Positions 25,001-35,010 of a stretch of 64,000 bases of DNA are shown here, one piece after another. The number at the start of each line of letters is the position of its first letter. Position 1 is the first letter of the stretch. The notes under the pieces are model-generated. The model saw only the letters and a program-made list of their open reading frames with translations. It ran no database searches and was not told the DNA's origin. The stretch is from Ascaris suum (taxonomy: Eukaryota; Nematoda; Chromadorea; Rhabditida; Ascarididae), in contig CM024190.1 of NCBI GenBank assembly GCA_013433145.1, positions 3,596,001-3,660,000 on the forward strand. The letters are read 5' to 3'. Both the position numbers and the translations under genes were made by a program.

Positions 25001-25881
25001 TTCATAGCCAATATTGTTAGCAGCTTATCAGAATCTAAGATTTAAAAAAAAAAATCAATGCATCAGTGTTTTGACATCCACGAGACCTCGTTATTTGTGT
25101 TTTTTTTAACGTGCATTCATATGTACATATCTATTCATTACTTTTCTTTGACAACAACTGAAACTATAGTCGCGATATTAGGTGGACACAGTCTGTATCT
25201 TTCTATCCTGTTTTTCTATCGACTGAAACTAGGAGTCTCACAATCCTATACTTGTTTGATTGAAAGCGGAACTGTAACAGTGAATCGATCGATCATCATG
25301 AGCAGTATAAGGAATAAAGCGCGGCGCAAAAAAACAGCGGCTAGCTAGGTCCAAAAGTCTCCATCTTCGAAGGGGAAAGGCACTTAGGATAAGGCAAAAA
25401 GTTAGGCACAGGAATAGCTCGTTGGTTGAATTTTAAGAAGGTCATTTCGCCCCTAATATCATAGAACATCCACCCTACCCCCCCCCCCCTACCCTCCCTC
25501 TCTCCCAGCAAATTGCGGTGCTGGAAGAAAAGCATGACGTCATCAGGATTTCCTTTGTGACACTATTATTTGCGTTCCTCGCTTATTGCTGAACAATTCC
25601 TGAAAACCTATAACGCACAAAACTCATTAGCTCATGGGCATGCATTCACTCAATCACTTTTGCTAATGTACTAAGGAGGGAGAGCTGCGCTTTTGTCGGA
25701 AAATTTCGAAATTACTAAAAGAAAAAAGGTGCTTACGAGTGGGTGGTCGCGGCACTCCGCAAGGTGCAGACGTCCTGGCTGTGTCCAGAAAATCGAGCGG
25801 TGGATAACGAGCTTGCGGGAATGTTAAAGCCACATGGGCATAGCAAATCGTAGGCAGCAAACAGAGCAGTATGAATAACAT
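15441..25881 (-). CDS. Secreted/GPI-anchored protein with N-terminal His domain, two EGF modules and DOMON domain (11 exons)
   Basis: Exons, in transcript order: 25881-25737, 24372-24305, 23369-23272, 22569-22340, 21715-21596, 20810-20659, 19321-19114, 18634-18502, 17887-17811, 16492-16340, 16021-15441. All ten junctions are phase-compatible and give about 654 residues. Layout: signal peptide 1-15; His16-led N-terminal domain to about 148; EGF-like modules at about 155-180 and 181-220; DOMON-like domain from about 228 to 470, with WVGLGWRP at 285-292 and EPSDHPLGPGK at 413-423; Pro/Glu-rich stalk about 478-615; hydrophobic tail 637-654 fitting a GPI signal. DOMON domains bind haem or sugars in extracellular redox proteins. 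The order matches, from memory, the nematode DOMON family of C. elegans Y73F4A.1. A role in surface or cuticle redox chemistry is inference. Exon 9's donor is the weakest boundary. Confidence 0.9.
16340..16492 (-). CDS. Exon 10: HPLGPGKLFVIYAKGQ segment
   Basis: The acceptor is ggaaattgcag and the donor GGAA|gttagt. The exon encodes EIEPSDHPLGPGKLFVIYAK, then GQTSDALMHV and FYKSDQLRYHG. The DHPLGPG and YHG segments close the DOMON-like region in this family. The last codon is split one base in and is completed as Thr by exon 11. Confidence 0.88.
17811..17887 (-). CDS. Exon 9: short DOMON segment, 3' boundary uncertain
   Basis: The acceptor gtctttttcag is excellent. The exon encodes RFGANSDLESTF, then HTFIVCGQFTNVV. 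Ending at G|gtcgga keeps phase with exon 10 and gives NVV-E-IEPSD. The open frame continues for GRMKKAQ before a stop at 17788-17790, and family alignment from memory suggests that the RMKK stretch should be coding. Including it would require a GC donor at AAA|gcacag (exon to 17797) and an acceptor two bases further on at exon 10. Both options are left open. Confidence 0.7.
18502..18634 (-). CDS. Exon 8: DOMON middle segment
   Basis: The acceptor cacttttgcag is good and the donor gtacgc is acceptable. The exon encodes LNSELQAPLHPMDCTDIVTG, then RINDMYTRDRSTPLVDT. HPMDCTDIV and YTRDRSTP are the strongest family signatures in the gene. Met352 and Cys354 lie where DOMON cytochromes carry redox or haem-related residues. 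Whether this copy binds haem cannot be judged from sequence alone. Confidence 0.9.
19114..19321 (-). CDS. Exon 7: DOMON core and RRKR insert
   Basis: The exon begins DEVEIILDYLSTTWVGLGWRP, typical of a DOMON core strand pair. It continues with SCRLFPDLEN, then a charged insert containing RRKRSPEE (residues 309-316). The basic quartet fits a furin-type cleavage site. A Pro-rich stretch, LQPVPMPKMPK, follows. The acceptor gcgcttcag is mediocre, but an in-frame TAA just upstream bounds the exon there. The donor TTTCT|gtaagt is strong. Confidence 0.87.
19591..19710. repeat. Four degenerate copies of a 30-base tandem unit
   Basis: Units at 19591, 19621, 19651 and 19681 align without gaps (tgttctagaaataaaaactc..., tattttagaaatgaaagctc..., tgcttcgggaagaaaagctt..., tgttccagaaaaaagaacta...). 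The array lies inside intron 6 of the DOMON gene. The 30-base period also makes a repetitive plus-strand open frame, taken as a by-product. Confidence 0.75.
19825..20088 (-). other. Open segment inside intron 6, possible unassigned exon
   Basis: An 88-codon open stretch on the gene's own strand is rich in Glu, Gln and Ser (AKLSQSCNLGELAFNAG, QVETTQLQLKDDEVGAL). It contains a good donor-like gtaagt near its start. It has no clear acceptor and does not match the family between exons 6 and 7, so it is either an unused or alternative exon or chance. No function is assigned. Confidence 0.2.
20105..20127. repeat. (AAAT)n simple repeat in intron 6
   Basis: About five copies of aaat lie within the intron between exons 6 and 7 of the DOMON gene. 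Confidence 0.85.
20298..20362. repeat. Inverted repeat, 10-base arms, in intron 6
   Basis: catatgttgg at 20298-20307 is inverted at 20353-20362. The inner sequences ttggtcgt and accaacgac are partly complementary as well. It lies inside the DOMON gene's largest 3'-half intron and may be a degenerate MITE-like insertion. Confidence 0.5.
20659..20810 (-). CDS. Exon 6: start of the DOMON-like domain
   Basis: The acceptor is ttttgcgttgcag and the donor GGG|gtaaat, ending in phase 0. The exon encodes TFNSRPEADDCFNYNYPVNE, then TKFSKYGLFNEQCFKK and NDNDSVYSRVVG. The CFNYNYP and KYGLFNEQC segments match the family just before the DOMON core. Cys235 and Cys252 probably pair. Confidence 0.87.
21596..21715 (-). 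CDS. Exon 5: second EGF-like module
   Basis: This 120-base exon starts after cgattgtag and ends at A|gtgagta, a strong donor. It encodes DDCSIDADCLNDGKC, then TCFCAFGFFGRNCDR. The six cysteines and the CFCAFGFFGRNC ending are textbook EGF. Both flanking introns are phase 1, so the exon is a symmetrical, shuffle-able module. It sits in an otherwise non-coding stretch and was too short for a standard open-frame scan. Confidence 0.88.
22340..22569 (-). CDS. Exon 4: end of N-terminal domain and first EGF-like module
   Basis: The acceptor is tttattctag. The exon encodes SQSHLIRVTKPCQHCSILL, then NRQALEWGSSYSFHTCADVD, finishing the N-terminal domain with Cys116, Cys119 and Cys139. An EGF-like module follows (CSGNGNYDDGKCVCKHLYSG then DMCQYK, Cys155, 166, 168 and 177), with the typical CxC and C-terminal Cys spacing. 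The donor is AAAG|gttcca, unusual, but it is the only one that keeps phase with the next exon, giving Asp at the junction. Confidence 0.88.
23272..23369 (-). CDS. Exon 3: GGYRITLVDEKG segment of the N-terminal domain
   Basis: The acceptor is tgttttcag. The exon encodes GGYRITLVDEKGKPVEQL, then APLDGTGYVGAEDQ, ending two bases into a Thr codon. The donor is gtcagc, a weak match to consensus. Reading past it runs into unrelated sequence, while splicing here joins DQT to SQSHLIRV in the next exon in the expected frame. This is the second half of a beta-sandwich-like region rich in Gly turns. Confidence 0.8.
24305..24372 (-). CDS. Exon 2: YNITW segment of the N-terminal domain
   Basis: This 68-base exon is flanked by an excellent acceptor (gatttttttcag) and a donor CAG|gtactc. 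It reads PRYTELYVGEQYNITWRL then QNYHQ, joining in phase 0 to GGYRI in the next exon. Asn61 is a potential N-glycosylation site. His70, in YHQGG, is the best candidate for a second metal-binding histidine. It is too short to be found as an ORF and was located from the splice signals and family pattern. Confidence 0.85.
25737..25881 (-). CDS. Exon 1: start codon, signal peptide, mature N-terminal His
   Basis: The ATG at 25881 opens MLFILLCLLPTICYA, a compact signal peptide ending in an AxA-like site (CYA). His16 therefore becomes residue 1 of the mature protein, followed by VALTFPQARYPPLDFLDT and PCGVP. An in-frame ATG at 25914 would add 11 residues. It lies upstream of the ttacatattgcag acceptor at 25895, so 25881 is preferred. 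The exon closes with a clear donor, C|gtaagc, leaving one base of a split codon. Confidence 0.9.
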
Positions 25882-25894
25882 GCGGCAAGCAGTG

Positions 25895-25907
25895 CTGCAA
25901 TATGTAA
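25895..25907 (-). promoter_or_regulatory. Probable trans-splice (spliced leader) acceptor
   Basis: On the minus strand ttacatattgcag lies 13 bases upstream of the ATG at 25881. There is no upstream coding exon with a matching frame. In nematodes, an acceptor this close to the start codon usually receives a spliced leader. The mature 5' end would be at 25894. Confidence 0.6.
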
Positions 25908-28900
25908 CAAGCATCAGCACAGCCTGACGTTTCGCATGATGCGTTATGGAGACCTTTATTACGAACATCCCAATATGAGAGTTTATGATCCCAATCAAAC
26001 AGTAACTCCTTCCCCTCCCACCGCTTCCACTCCAACCCCCTCCACAAAATATAAAGCGCAAATCCAGAGGTTTTCAGGGAGTGATTAAAATCACGTGATG
26101 AATATGCATGATCGAAAACTTGAAATTTTGTTCACGATCATTTGAAAAAAGTTAAGAAACCACGGCAGCTGCATGTAGATACAAAAACGACGAAAAGAAA
26201 TTCTAGAAAACCATTTGCAAATGCAACATTTTCGGAAGACTGAATGCAACATTTCGACGTATTCGTCACGTCTGCTGCTACTGAATCGCATTCACTAGCA
26301 ATGTTGCCGCGTAAAATTTACTGCCTAAAAGAATTTTTGGCAGCAATCAGATCTCAAACTTCAATTTCTGCCAAAGGTTTGGAAAAAGCATACCGATCAG
26401 GAAAGTGATGATTCCCCTCTCTTAAGAAAGTGATAAATTGTTCTTTTATGAGAATTTCGACCGGAAATTGCGAGCAGCAATATTTTATGAAACTTTCTGA
26501 GAAAATCCTACCAAGCACTGTTTAATTAATATACAATACACGAGAGAGCTAAGAAATGAACACGGACATCATCATTACGTCGCATAGTTCACAATAACGA
26601 AAGATGAAGATAATTTCAATAATCTCTACAATTTTAAGAGCAAAATCATTTACTGCAAACTATACACTAACGACGAGAGTTTTTTCTTCTCCACCTTGCG
26701 GGAATACCGAGCGTGTTCAATGCAGTAAGCATTGCGTAGGCTTTTTATATTCACTGTACAAGAAAACAACTCATGAAAGGCTCTATATATGTGGACCACT
26801 AGTTCCACCAGAACTTGCCATCGCAGGTTTAACTTAGAATCGTTAAGCAAAACGGAGACGATTACACGAATCGATGGGTGAGTTTTATTGTGGTTCGTTT
26901 TGCTGCTAACACCAAAGCTGTTACATTCGAAGCATATGTTACTAGCGCTTATATTACAGACAAAATTCAGCTCATGTATGTCTCTTATGCAGTCAGGTTC
27001 TGCACTCATATGAACCACAGGCCATCTTTTAATGGTCCATGCGGCGTTCAAATCCGTAATTTGACGCGACATTCATGTCCAGATGAATTGGAAAAATGCA
27101 ATTTGCTGACAAGTCCAACACCTGTTCTTTGCAGGGTGACACTTTATATATTAAGAGCTTCTTTGTTCTGTTTTCGTCTTCTCGTAATAAGTCGAGCTCA
27201 TATCAAGCCAACGATCTGCTTGGGGACCTTAGAAAGGAAAATTATGATTCCTCACCATATGTTAAAAAGTGAAGTGAACTGTTTTTTCAGTACTTAATGT
27301 GATGCAAGTCAGTCCTAGGCGACAAAAAACTGGAAATAAAGTTCCCTGGAACGAAAAGATTACATATCTTTGGCGGTTCGCAATTAGCTGTAAACCAATA
27401 CATTGTCGTTTAAAATCTGTAACGAACATGAGGAAGACATGGAGCCATGCTCTCCTCATACAATGGCAGGCAAACCTCCCAAAAGAGTGAGAATCCCGAC
27501 GAGTTCAGTTCGATCATGTGGAAGAAAAAGTGGCAGGATAACAGGAAAACAGAGTTTAAGTCAGGTTCACAGGATACTATCGAATGTGGGGAGACATTGA
27601 CGCTTCACGTGTATCGTAAGAATTCTTGATTTGTTGCTGGCTTAAGTGAGGTCACAGAGAAAAGAATAGAATCTCTACTTGTGTGAATTATTAAAGGAAA
27701 GCTAAAGCAAAGTCGGGAGAAGAGGAATTTGTGAATTTGCATCTCACCATATTCGAAGAACTAATATCGAAGCAAAGACGCCATACAAAGACGAAAAAAA
27801 GTGTCTTCTTTTGTTAGAGAATTAACGGCAAACAGCAGGCCTAACCGGTCTATAGCCATTCGCATCCACAAACATTTCTTCAAATAGCAACAATATAGCA
27901 ATTATATAGCAAGTGGCTAATAAATATAGTCACGCCAAAGCAAACGCAGAAAAACACTTTGGAATTCTTGTTTTGTTTATTTTTTTTTTTCAATCGCTGA
28001 AGTAGTTATGACGAGTTCCAAGTAATCCAGCTGTGATCTATATGGCAACAACTGTTTGCAATTTGGTCTGGCGCTTATTTAAATAAGGGTCATAACCAGC
28101 CCGAGCTTTGATGAAGGTACTTTGAAGAATACTTTAGAGGTGATATGAGAGCTTTTTAACAACGTTGAGCAACTGAAATGAAGCTCACCGTAAAAAAACA
28201 GCCAATTTTTCGGCGATTTTCCGAAGAATACGAATTCAATGAAATGCCTTTATCGATGTGATAACCGGCTATGACTAATGCTCCGCGTCAATTATGGAGA
28301 ACACGTGTTTCAGAAGAGAGTTTATGCTTTCGTTTTGGTCAATAGGAGCGTTAAGAAGAGCAAGTCACCCACGAACAAGTCATTGGCGTCATACCGAATC
28401 AGCTGCCGAACAGCGAAAATCCAAAAGAGGAAATCACTGAAAGAAACCTATAGTCAAGGTTGAAGAACCACAGAGTGTGATATTGACATTTGCTAACATC
28501 TCTTGATTAAAATTTCGATTATGAATGAAAACATTTCAGAAAAAATTGTCCAACAATGAATTTTTTTTTCTTATTTCATCGATTACACATATAATGGCTG
28601 ATATTCAAATATGCATTCCATAAAAATAAACATTGAAATGGACCAATTAGTGAAGCAAATTTAAAAAAAGAGATAATTCTTTGTAAGGGATGTTCCACTA
28701 ATGAGCAACACAATGAGTTATAGGCGAGATATGGCCATACATGCGCGTAGACTTTTGAAATCACTAAGTGCATAAGTGGTCGACATTGCCCGATTGGTTA
28801 TCCAATAGAAAGTGGCAAAAAAGTGGCCATTTATTCTGGAGAACCAGATTTCGATGTTGGCGTTCGCCCATTCGTTGATTCCGCCTTCCATAACGTTACT

Positions 28901-30989
28901 AATTATAATCGCTCTTTCATAACAATAAACACGTCAGCTAAAAACAACAAAATTTTCTTTGCATCTATCATAACTTAGCAGTTATTTGCTCGCTTAAGAT
29001 AAATATTAACAGTGTAATGGCGGTGTTGGGCTTATATCGCCATATTCTTACATTATATTCTCCTTGCGGTAGTGAATTGTAAATCGTCACTAGCTTCTTT
29101 AGCTTCAGTTCATGACATCGCTGCTAATTTTAAATGCGAATGACTGGTGGAGCCTCCATCTAAATATTTTCGCTTTGACTGTTGACACCAATGCACTTGC
29201 AACACTGTTGAATACCATCGCATGTTGTGAAATATGCGGTGCCGTCACAATCACTACAGGAAACTTTTTCGCAGTTAGCGGTGATGTCGCTCGGTCCATA
29301 AGATGAAATGAGATAAGCACGATTTTCGAAGTCACAATCAAAATTCAACGGCCATCAATCAGTGGTCAGGAATCCGACTTTACTACTCATGATTTATGGC
29401 TTCATCGTGGACATAAGTCGACATGCTTTTTCTCGTCCATCTTCGTCAACGACTTTTTTTGGTGAGTCCTATGCAGTCGTTAGAGGGGCTTGGTGACCTG
29501 CTGCTGGGAATCCCAACCGCGCATCGCCTCCCTAATTTCGTTTTAAAATTGTAATGCTTATGGATATCTCTCTCCCGACTTTTGTTCCTTTCGTATTCGC
29601 ATCCCCGACAAAACATCCGACCTTGCACAAAATTATTCTTACAGCCTTCAAAGATATTTGAGTGGAAGGACGCGACCGCCTGCAGAGATATAGGTGTCAA
29701 CAAGTAAAAAGAATGAAAATCGGCGCAACCAAGTCAAAGCTGATAGACTGTGGCATCAAACCCTGCAACAGGTAGATTCACACTAAACGCTGTCGATTTT
29801 TGTCTTTGGAATAGATCTCAACTAAACCATTAGCAATAAAAGCTTACTGCATATGTGCAACACTAGATGAATTCAAACTTGGCGAGTGGAAAACCTGCCA
29901 CAAAATCCGAAGACTTTATGTCGGAAATTATATAAAAGTGGATGAGCTGGCCGATATTGGATGCACTTTCTCGCTGATGCAGCACGGTCGAAGCAACAAA
30001 GTGGACGATTTCATGAGATATTAATAGCTTTTAACACACCACAAAACAACTCTTTAGCCAACCTGATTGCTCGCATACATAAACCACCTACAAAGGGTTC
30101 ACTTATTACAAACGGATCGATGTGAAACGCGTTCTACCCAATAGCAAAATATGTGAAAGATTTTTAGCTCTTTTAATTATTTAAAGCGCTTCCGAAATTA
30201 GTGTTGGTATGGATTGTACGCTCGCATAGATTGGTAAAAATTGTTGATATAAACATGAACGTAGATGGTTGAAGAACGTTACGAGTTATATAGATGAAGT
30301 CTCTTCATCCAAACAACACCGGCTTTTGAACTGAACGCCTACAGAAACCAATACACTAGCGCAGACAACCGTTACGTAATACACGTTCAAAAGTTTATTT
30401 CACAAAAGCGCACAAAGACTAGGTCTGTGTCTAATATGCACACTTTTTACTTGATACACTGCGAAAACAAATTTTGATAAGAACTCAACGCAGATGTCGA
30501 ATCTGTTTAGATGTAAACCAGATCTTGATCTGAAAAATATTCAAATAGATCAAACTAGTTCGAATATGCAAATGAAGGGAATACGTGCAGTGTGATCGCA
30601 ACACATAACATAGCCAACCGGAATAATAAGCATGAGCTTTATCACAATAAAATGTCATTGCATCATGGGACGATAGGACAGCGCCATTATGAAGGTGTGC
30701 AAGAGCACAAAAATATGACATCGCTATAGCAAACGTTTTCGCGAAATCTCCTACTTGGTAAAAAAAACGGATTAAAGAGGCGATTGGTGTAAAAGCCGGC
30801 AAGTAAGATACGATTTCGTAGAACTTTAAAAAAACGTAAGACATCGAACACGACTATGAGACTAACCTTTGAATAAGCCACAATGATGGTCTACGGTGAA
30901 ATAACTAGTGCGCCTAACCGTTATAAACTTGGTTTGAATTCAGTTTTCCATCTGCCGTATGTCTCGACGAAATTATGTCTGTGTGATAC
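25908..30989. other. Upstream flank of the DOMON gene
   Basis: The promoter of the DOMON gene must lie here, but with trans-splicing the transcription start cannot be placed. A 12-base C run lies just inside the gene's first intron at 25478. A pair of overlapping opposite frames at 26604-27297 and short frames at 27299-27629 were examined and not recognised. Confidence 0.4.
29160..29348 (-). other. Possible Cys-rich exon or gene fragment
   Basis: The open stretch reads NRAYLISSYGPSDITANCEK, then VSCSDCDGTAYFTTCDG and IQQCCKC, with eight cysteines, which suggests a secreted Cys-rich domain. There is no start codon or AG acceptor between the upstream in-frame stop and this sequence, so it may be a relic. 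It resembles the segment at 58855-58992. Confidence 0.2.
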
Positions 30990-31195
30990 TGTTGTGACTA
31001 GTGGCGCCGGCGTATAGGATACCGAGTGCAGACAGACGGCAGAAGAGGATAATCAGCTGTCGATGCCGATATGTAACAGCACAAGCGAGACGGCAGGTGT
31101 AGTTTATGGGGGATCACCACTGCCCCCAAACACCAGTGGAACCAAAGAGCAAAGACATCCAAACGGGTTGAAGCCCGACTTACATATGCCCCACA
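30990..31195 (-). repeat. Possible LTR or 3' non-coding part of the Ty3/gypsy remnant
   Basis: This GC-rich segment adjoins the integrase remnant on its 3' side and starts TG and ends CA on either strand (TGTGGGG...CACAACA on minus). A G-rich tract (tttgggggcag, near 31120-31130) could be the polypurine tract, in which case the LTR is only about 140 bases. No second LTR was found in the window. Confidence 0.3.
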
Positions 31196-31234
31196 TATCG
31201 TCTGGGGAACACAAGAGCAGATAAGACGAGCACA

Positions 31235-32262
31235 TTATATGAAGAACAATAAATGAAAATCGCCTATAAGAGTAAATGTGATCACTGATAGTTCACAAGT
31301 ATGTGTCTTTGGTTGACTCTTCTGTGCCACACCCAGCATCTCCTCGTTGAAGTCGATCCGTCCGTCCATGGTACGTCCTGTGCTGATCTTTCCGCGTGAA
31401 ACGCTACGGAGCGCATCGATCGCGAGCTGAGCGGCGGAGATCCACTGGAGGCTGAGCTGGCAGTTGATCGTCGATGTTCTGGTGTGGCTATGCGGATTGC
31501 TGTTCTGAAAAGACAATCCCTGACGAACACAAGGTCACCTGGCATACGAAAGGGTAGCGAGCTCCATGTCGTTGATTGAAATGTGCCTCCATCCTGTCGC
31601 TCTTCCGTACTGCGGCGAGCAATGCGGTCTCTTCCGCCTCCAAGTCCATGAAGTATAGGGCTGACGTCCAAGAAAAACTTCTCCTGGCGAGCGATTTCCA
31701 AGCATCGAGTTTGGAGTTGTCCAGTAGCTAAAAAGGAATGTTTGAAAGCGCTCCACTGCCACCTACTCCCCTTTGAGTTGTCCGCGGCGAACACTTCGCA
31801 TTCCGAATTGCGCGAAGAGCTGTCGCAAGAACCTGAGAGTTGCGAAGGGCGTAGCGGAGTCCGTCATGAAGGCTTCTTTCTACTTTGACTGCGAGTTCAC
31901 GACGACCAAGAAGTAGTGTCCTTTGAACGGTTCTACGTATTCCACATAGATGTGGGACCAAGGCTTGTCCATTGCTGACAACGGAGTTAGTGGAGCTTTG
32001 ACCAGGGCTTTCGGGGCCTCTGCATGCGGTTGGCATTACTTGACTGCCATCTCGATATCCTTATCGGTGTCCGGCCAATTACGTAACTTCGAGCGAGCGC
32101 CTTCATCCGCGTGATTTCTGGATGTCCTCTGTGAAATTGGCGAAGGATTTTCGATTGAAGGTCGTCGGGATTGATGACGCGGTTTGAACTGAGGAGACAC
32201 TTGTCTATAAAAATGAGAATATCGCGGCGGTTGAAGAGCTCTATTGCGACCACATTTATTAT
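31235..32262 (-). mobile_element. Decayed Ty3/gypsy-like retrotransposon, integrase region
   Basis: On the minus strand, fragments in three frames give, in order, an integrase zinc-binding part (LRQFHRGHPEITRMKALARS at about 32100-32155), a catalytic-core part (around FKGHYFLVVVNSQSK), an AADN motif near 31785, WTTPNSMLGNRSPGEVFLGR near 31700, and the C-terminal GDLVFVRD near 31540. At least three frameshifts and in-frame stops break it. The first catalytic-core acidic position appears as Glu in VEY and the VVD position as Asn, so the copy is inactive. It seems truncated at its 5' side near 32262, with no reverse transcriptase beyond. Base composition is visibly more GC-rich than the flanks. 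Confidence 0.8.
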
Positions 32263-34963
32263 CGCGAATTCTGATATCTAAGCAAATTGTCACTGTAACT
32301 TCCATATCACCGTCAACAGCCGACACAAAACTCTTCTTATACATCGCTCTAGTTGAAGACACTTTACGAGGAATAACAGTAATTGAGTTTGAAGCAAAAA
32401 TTAAAGTCGACTTTAAAAAGTCAAGGGATACATAGTGAGGAAACAGCAAGCTATTAGTTTGCATCAACAAATACATGGGTATGATTGACATAGGAAAACA
32501 GAGGTAATATTGCTGGCTGTTCGCCTAAAAATGTTTTCAGAAACTTTCTGCAGGAAATTCGTATAAAACACGGAAGTGCTTTCTCAACAGTACTATTTTT
32601 TCAAGTGCCTATTTTAAAAAAGTTGAAGAGGAGATCGCGATCAACTGCATCACATCCTCACAAAAAACGCAAGAGCTTAGACCTGAGTTAATAATCATAA
32701 GTTGTAAACAGTGAAAATTGGCGCTCTTTGTGGTCACCACCGCTGATCGCATTCTGCTCGAGTGACAAATTTCCGACTCGGTAGCGCCAATTAACTTTCA
32801 CTTTCTATGCGCCATGTTGGCAGCAACAATGCGCAGCATTCGAATGATTTGGGTCGTACGTCCGAAAAGAATGGTTCGTTGAAATGCAGACGCCAGTTGA
32901 GTGTCATCTAGATGGATGCAATCTTTGAAAAAACGCGCTTTCGCTGAACGCTGTTGTGGTGCGCAGCCGCCAGCATTTTTCTTACAAGTACATACTTCTA
33001 AACAGGTTTTCCACATTCCGCTCCTCGCCTTATCCTCTATGATCTTCCTCATATCCGCCCTCATTTGGCTTTCTCATTTCTGGCTCCTCTCCCATCATCG
33101 CTCGTCGTTTTCCAAGCATTCTACTGAATCACATCCCTTCATCCTCTCATTCAAGTCGTATAGAGTTCCAGCCGATTCCTTCCTTTCGTCTATCTAAAAG
33201 GCATTGTGAAATCAACATATTGCATACACAGACACAGGCACAGACAGACATGGGCACATACACAGATACACACTCTCGAACTAATTTTTGGATGACAATG
33301 TTGGAGATGAAATCATTCCAATCGACGAGCGCGTAACCTTCAAAAATTGCGATCATCGGTGCTCTTAAACAAAATGCAGGCTTCAGTGGTCACCTTAAAG
33401 CCACTCGTTTTAAAGTTTGTTCGTTTATTTTATATCCGCAATAATACTTAAAAATACGGCCAGCATGGTTGTACGTCTCGTTTCAATGACTGTGCACTAT
33501 GCAATCCACGAGTACTGATTTCAGTACATAGCCACATTTAGTGGGTGCACAGCTGTCGTCTTATGTGAATAAACTTTTTTGTAATATCGAGTGAAATACT
33601 CGACTGCATTGAACTCCACTGTGTTCCATTCTGAGTTTCATGCGAGATGGAGTGGCATACCAAGGATTATTGAGGAATATGATGAATTTTCGAAGACTTC
33701 TTTAAACTATCTATTTTTGACAGAACTTGGTCCACCTGAGTTTTATTGATCGATCACATCTTATAGTAGTGCATATTCGTTTTGTGCATTTTCCCACTAT
33801 TCACTTCATGCAGGCTTCTGCAACGACTAGAGTGTCAATAAACGGATTTTAAGAATTCTGCTGGCTCAGCCCACATGAATTTGTGGACGAGTTTCGAGTA
33901 GACATTTTTAGCCACAGAAGTTAATGCTACGAGCTAGGCTGGTCCTCTAGATATAGGACTTTGAATTCGCTATGGTCGAGATGGCGTCTTTTACAAAGCC
34001 GTACTGAAAGTGAGACCAAACACCACAGCACTGAGTTGCACCTACAGTCAATGTTGGCCAAAAAATTGATTTGCAGCTTGAAATTCGCACTATTTATTGA
34101 CTCATTTCGAGGTTGAAAATATACTCAGCAGTGAACTCAGAAACCTCACTAAATTAACAATGTCCACTCTATCAGCAAAACAGCTAACTTTCTGAATAAT
34201 TGTTGTGCAACAAATTGTGCTACAATATAGAATATAATCACATATCAAGTGCAAATTTCATTGAAGCTTTCGGGAATACCAATCTGTTGAGGTTTCTACA
34301 GAAAAAAAATCTCTCTAATAGTGGAAATGAAAGCGACATTTCTGTGCACAGAGTCTATGAAGAGATAAAATCAACATAGTGAATGTTCTTTTAGCACAGG
34401 AAGATCAGAACTGCATGCATGATTCACTGAACGCTTACGGGTATTAGTAGCGAAGATTCCCATTCAAAAAGAACTAAATATTTCAGATGCTGTCGATGCT
34501 TCAACTGAGTCCTCAGTTTTATCCGTCCATTTAGCGTAGTTAAACGAATCCTAAAACGTGCCCTCCAATATATTTCCGAACTGTGACATTTTATTGCACG
34601 GCCGTTCGATTGTGATCATTAAGCAAAGACCAAACATTTTAAGTTCTCGAATGTCAATCAGCAGAATTCAATTTGCTCCGTCGTTGTCTGTAAAATGCGA
34701 CATTTGCGAGGCGAATCTACCTTCATTAATTTCATAAACGTCGAATTTCTCGCCATTCTACGGTATCCACTGTATTCAATACCCTGTGGAAGGAATCTTC
34801 GACGCACAGTTTCATGACAGCCGGCAAGTCAAAACAATATGACTAAGACTTCGAATACTCTGACAACACACTTCAACAACCACTAATCAACAACAACCCC
34901 ATCAAGATAACCAGGAACTGCGGATGGGAACGACGGACCTAAACTGCTCTATAAAAACGACGC

Positions 34964-35010
34964 CACCGTTCAGTATTGGCCACCGTTCAGTATACGTCAC
35001 CGTTCAGTAT
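34964..35010. repeat. 17-base period tandem repeat, three copies
   Basis: The core caccgttcagtat starts at 34964, 34981 and 34998, exactly 17 bases apart, with four variable bases between copies. No gene is recognised around it. Confidence 0.85.

Noticed and set aside
25663..26061. Long signal-peptide ORF starting at 26061
   Set aside because: The upstream 60 residues lack signal-peptide character, and an AG acceptor lies just before the ATG at 25881, so the downstream start is preferred.
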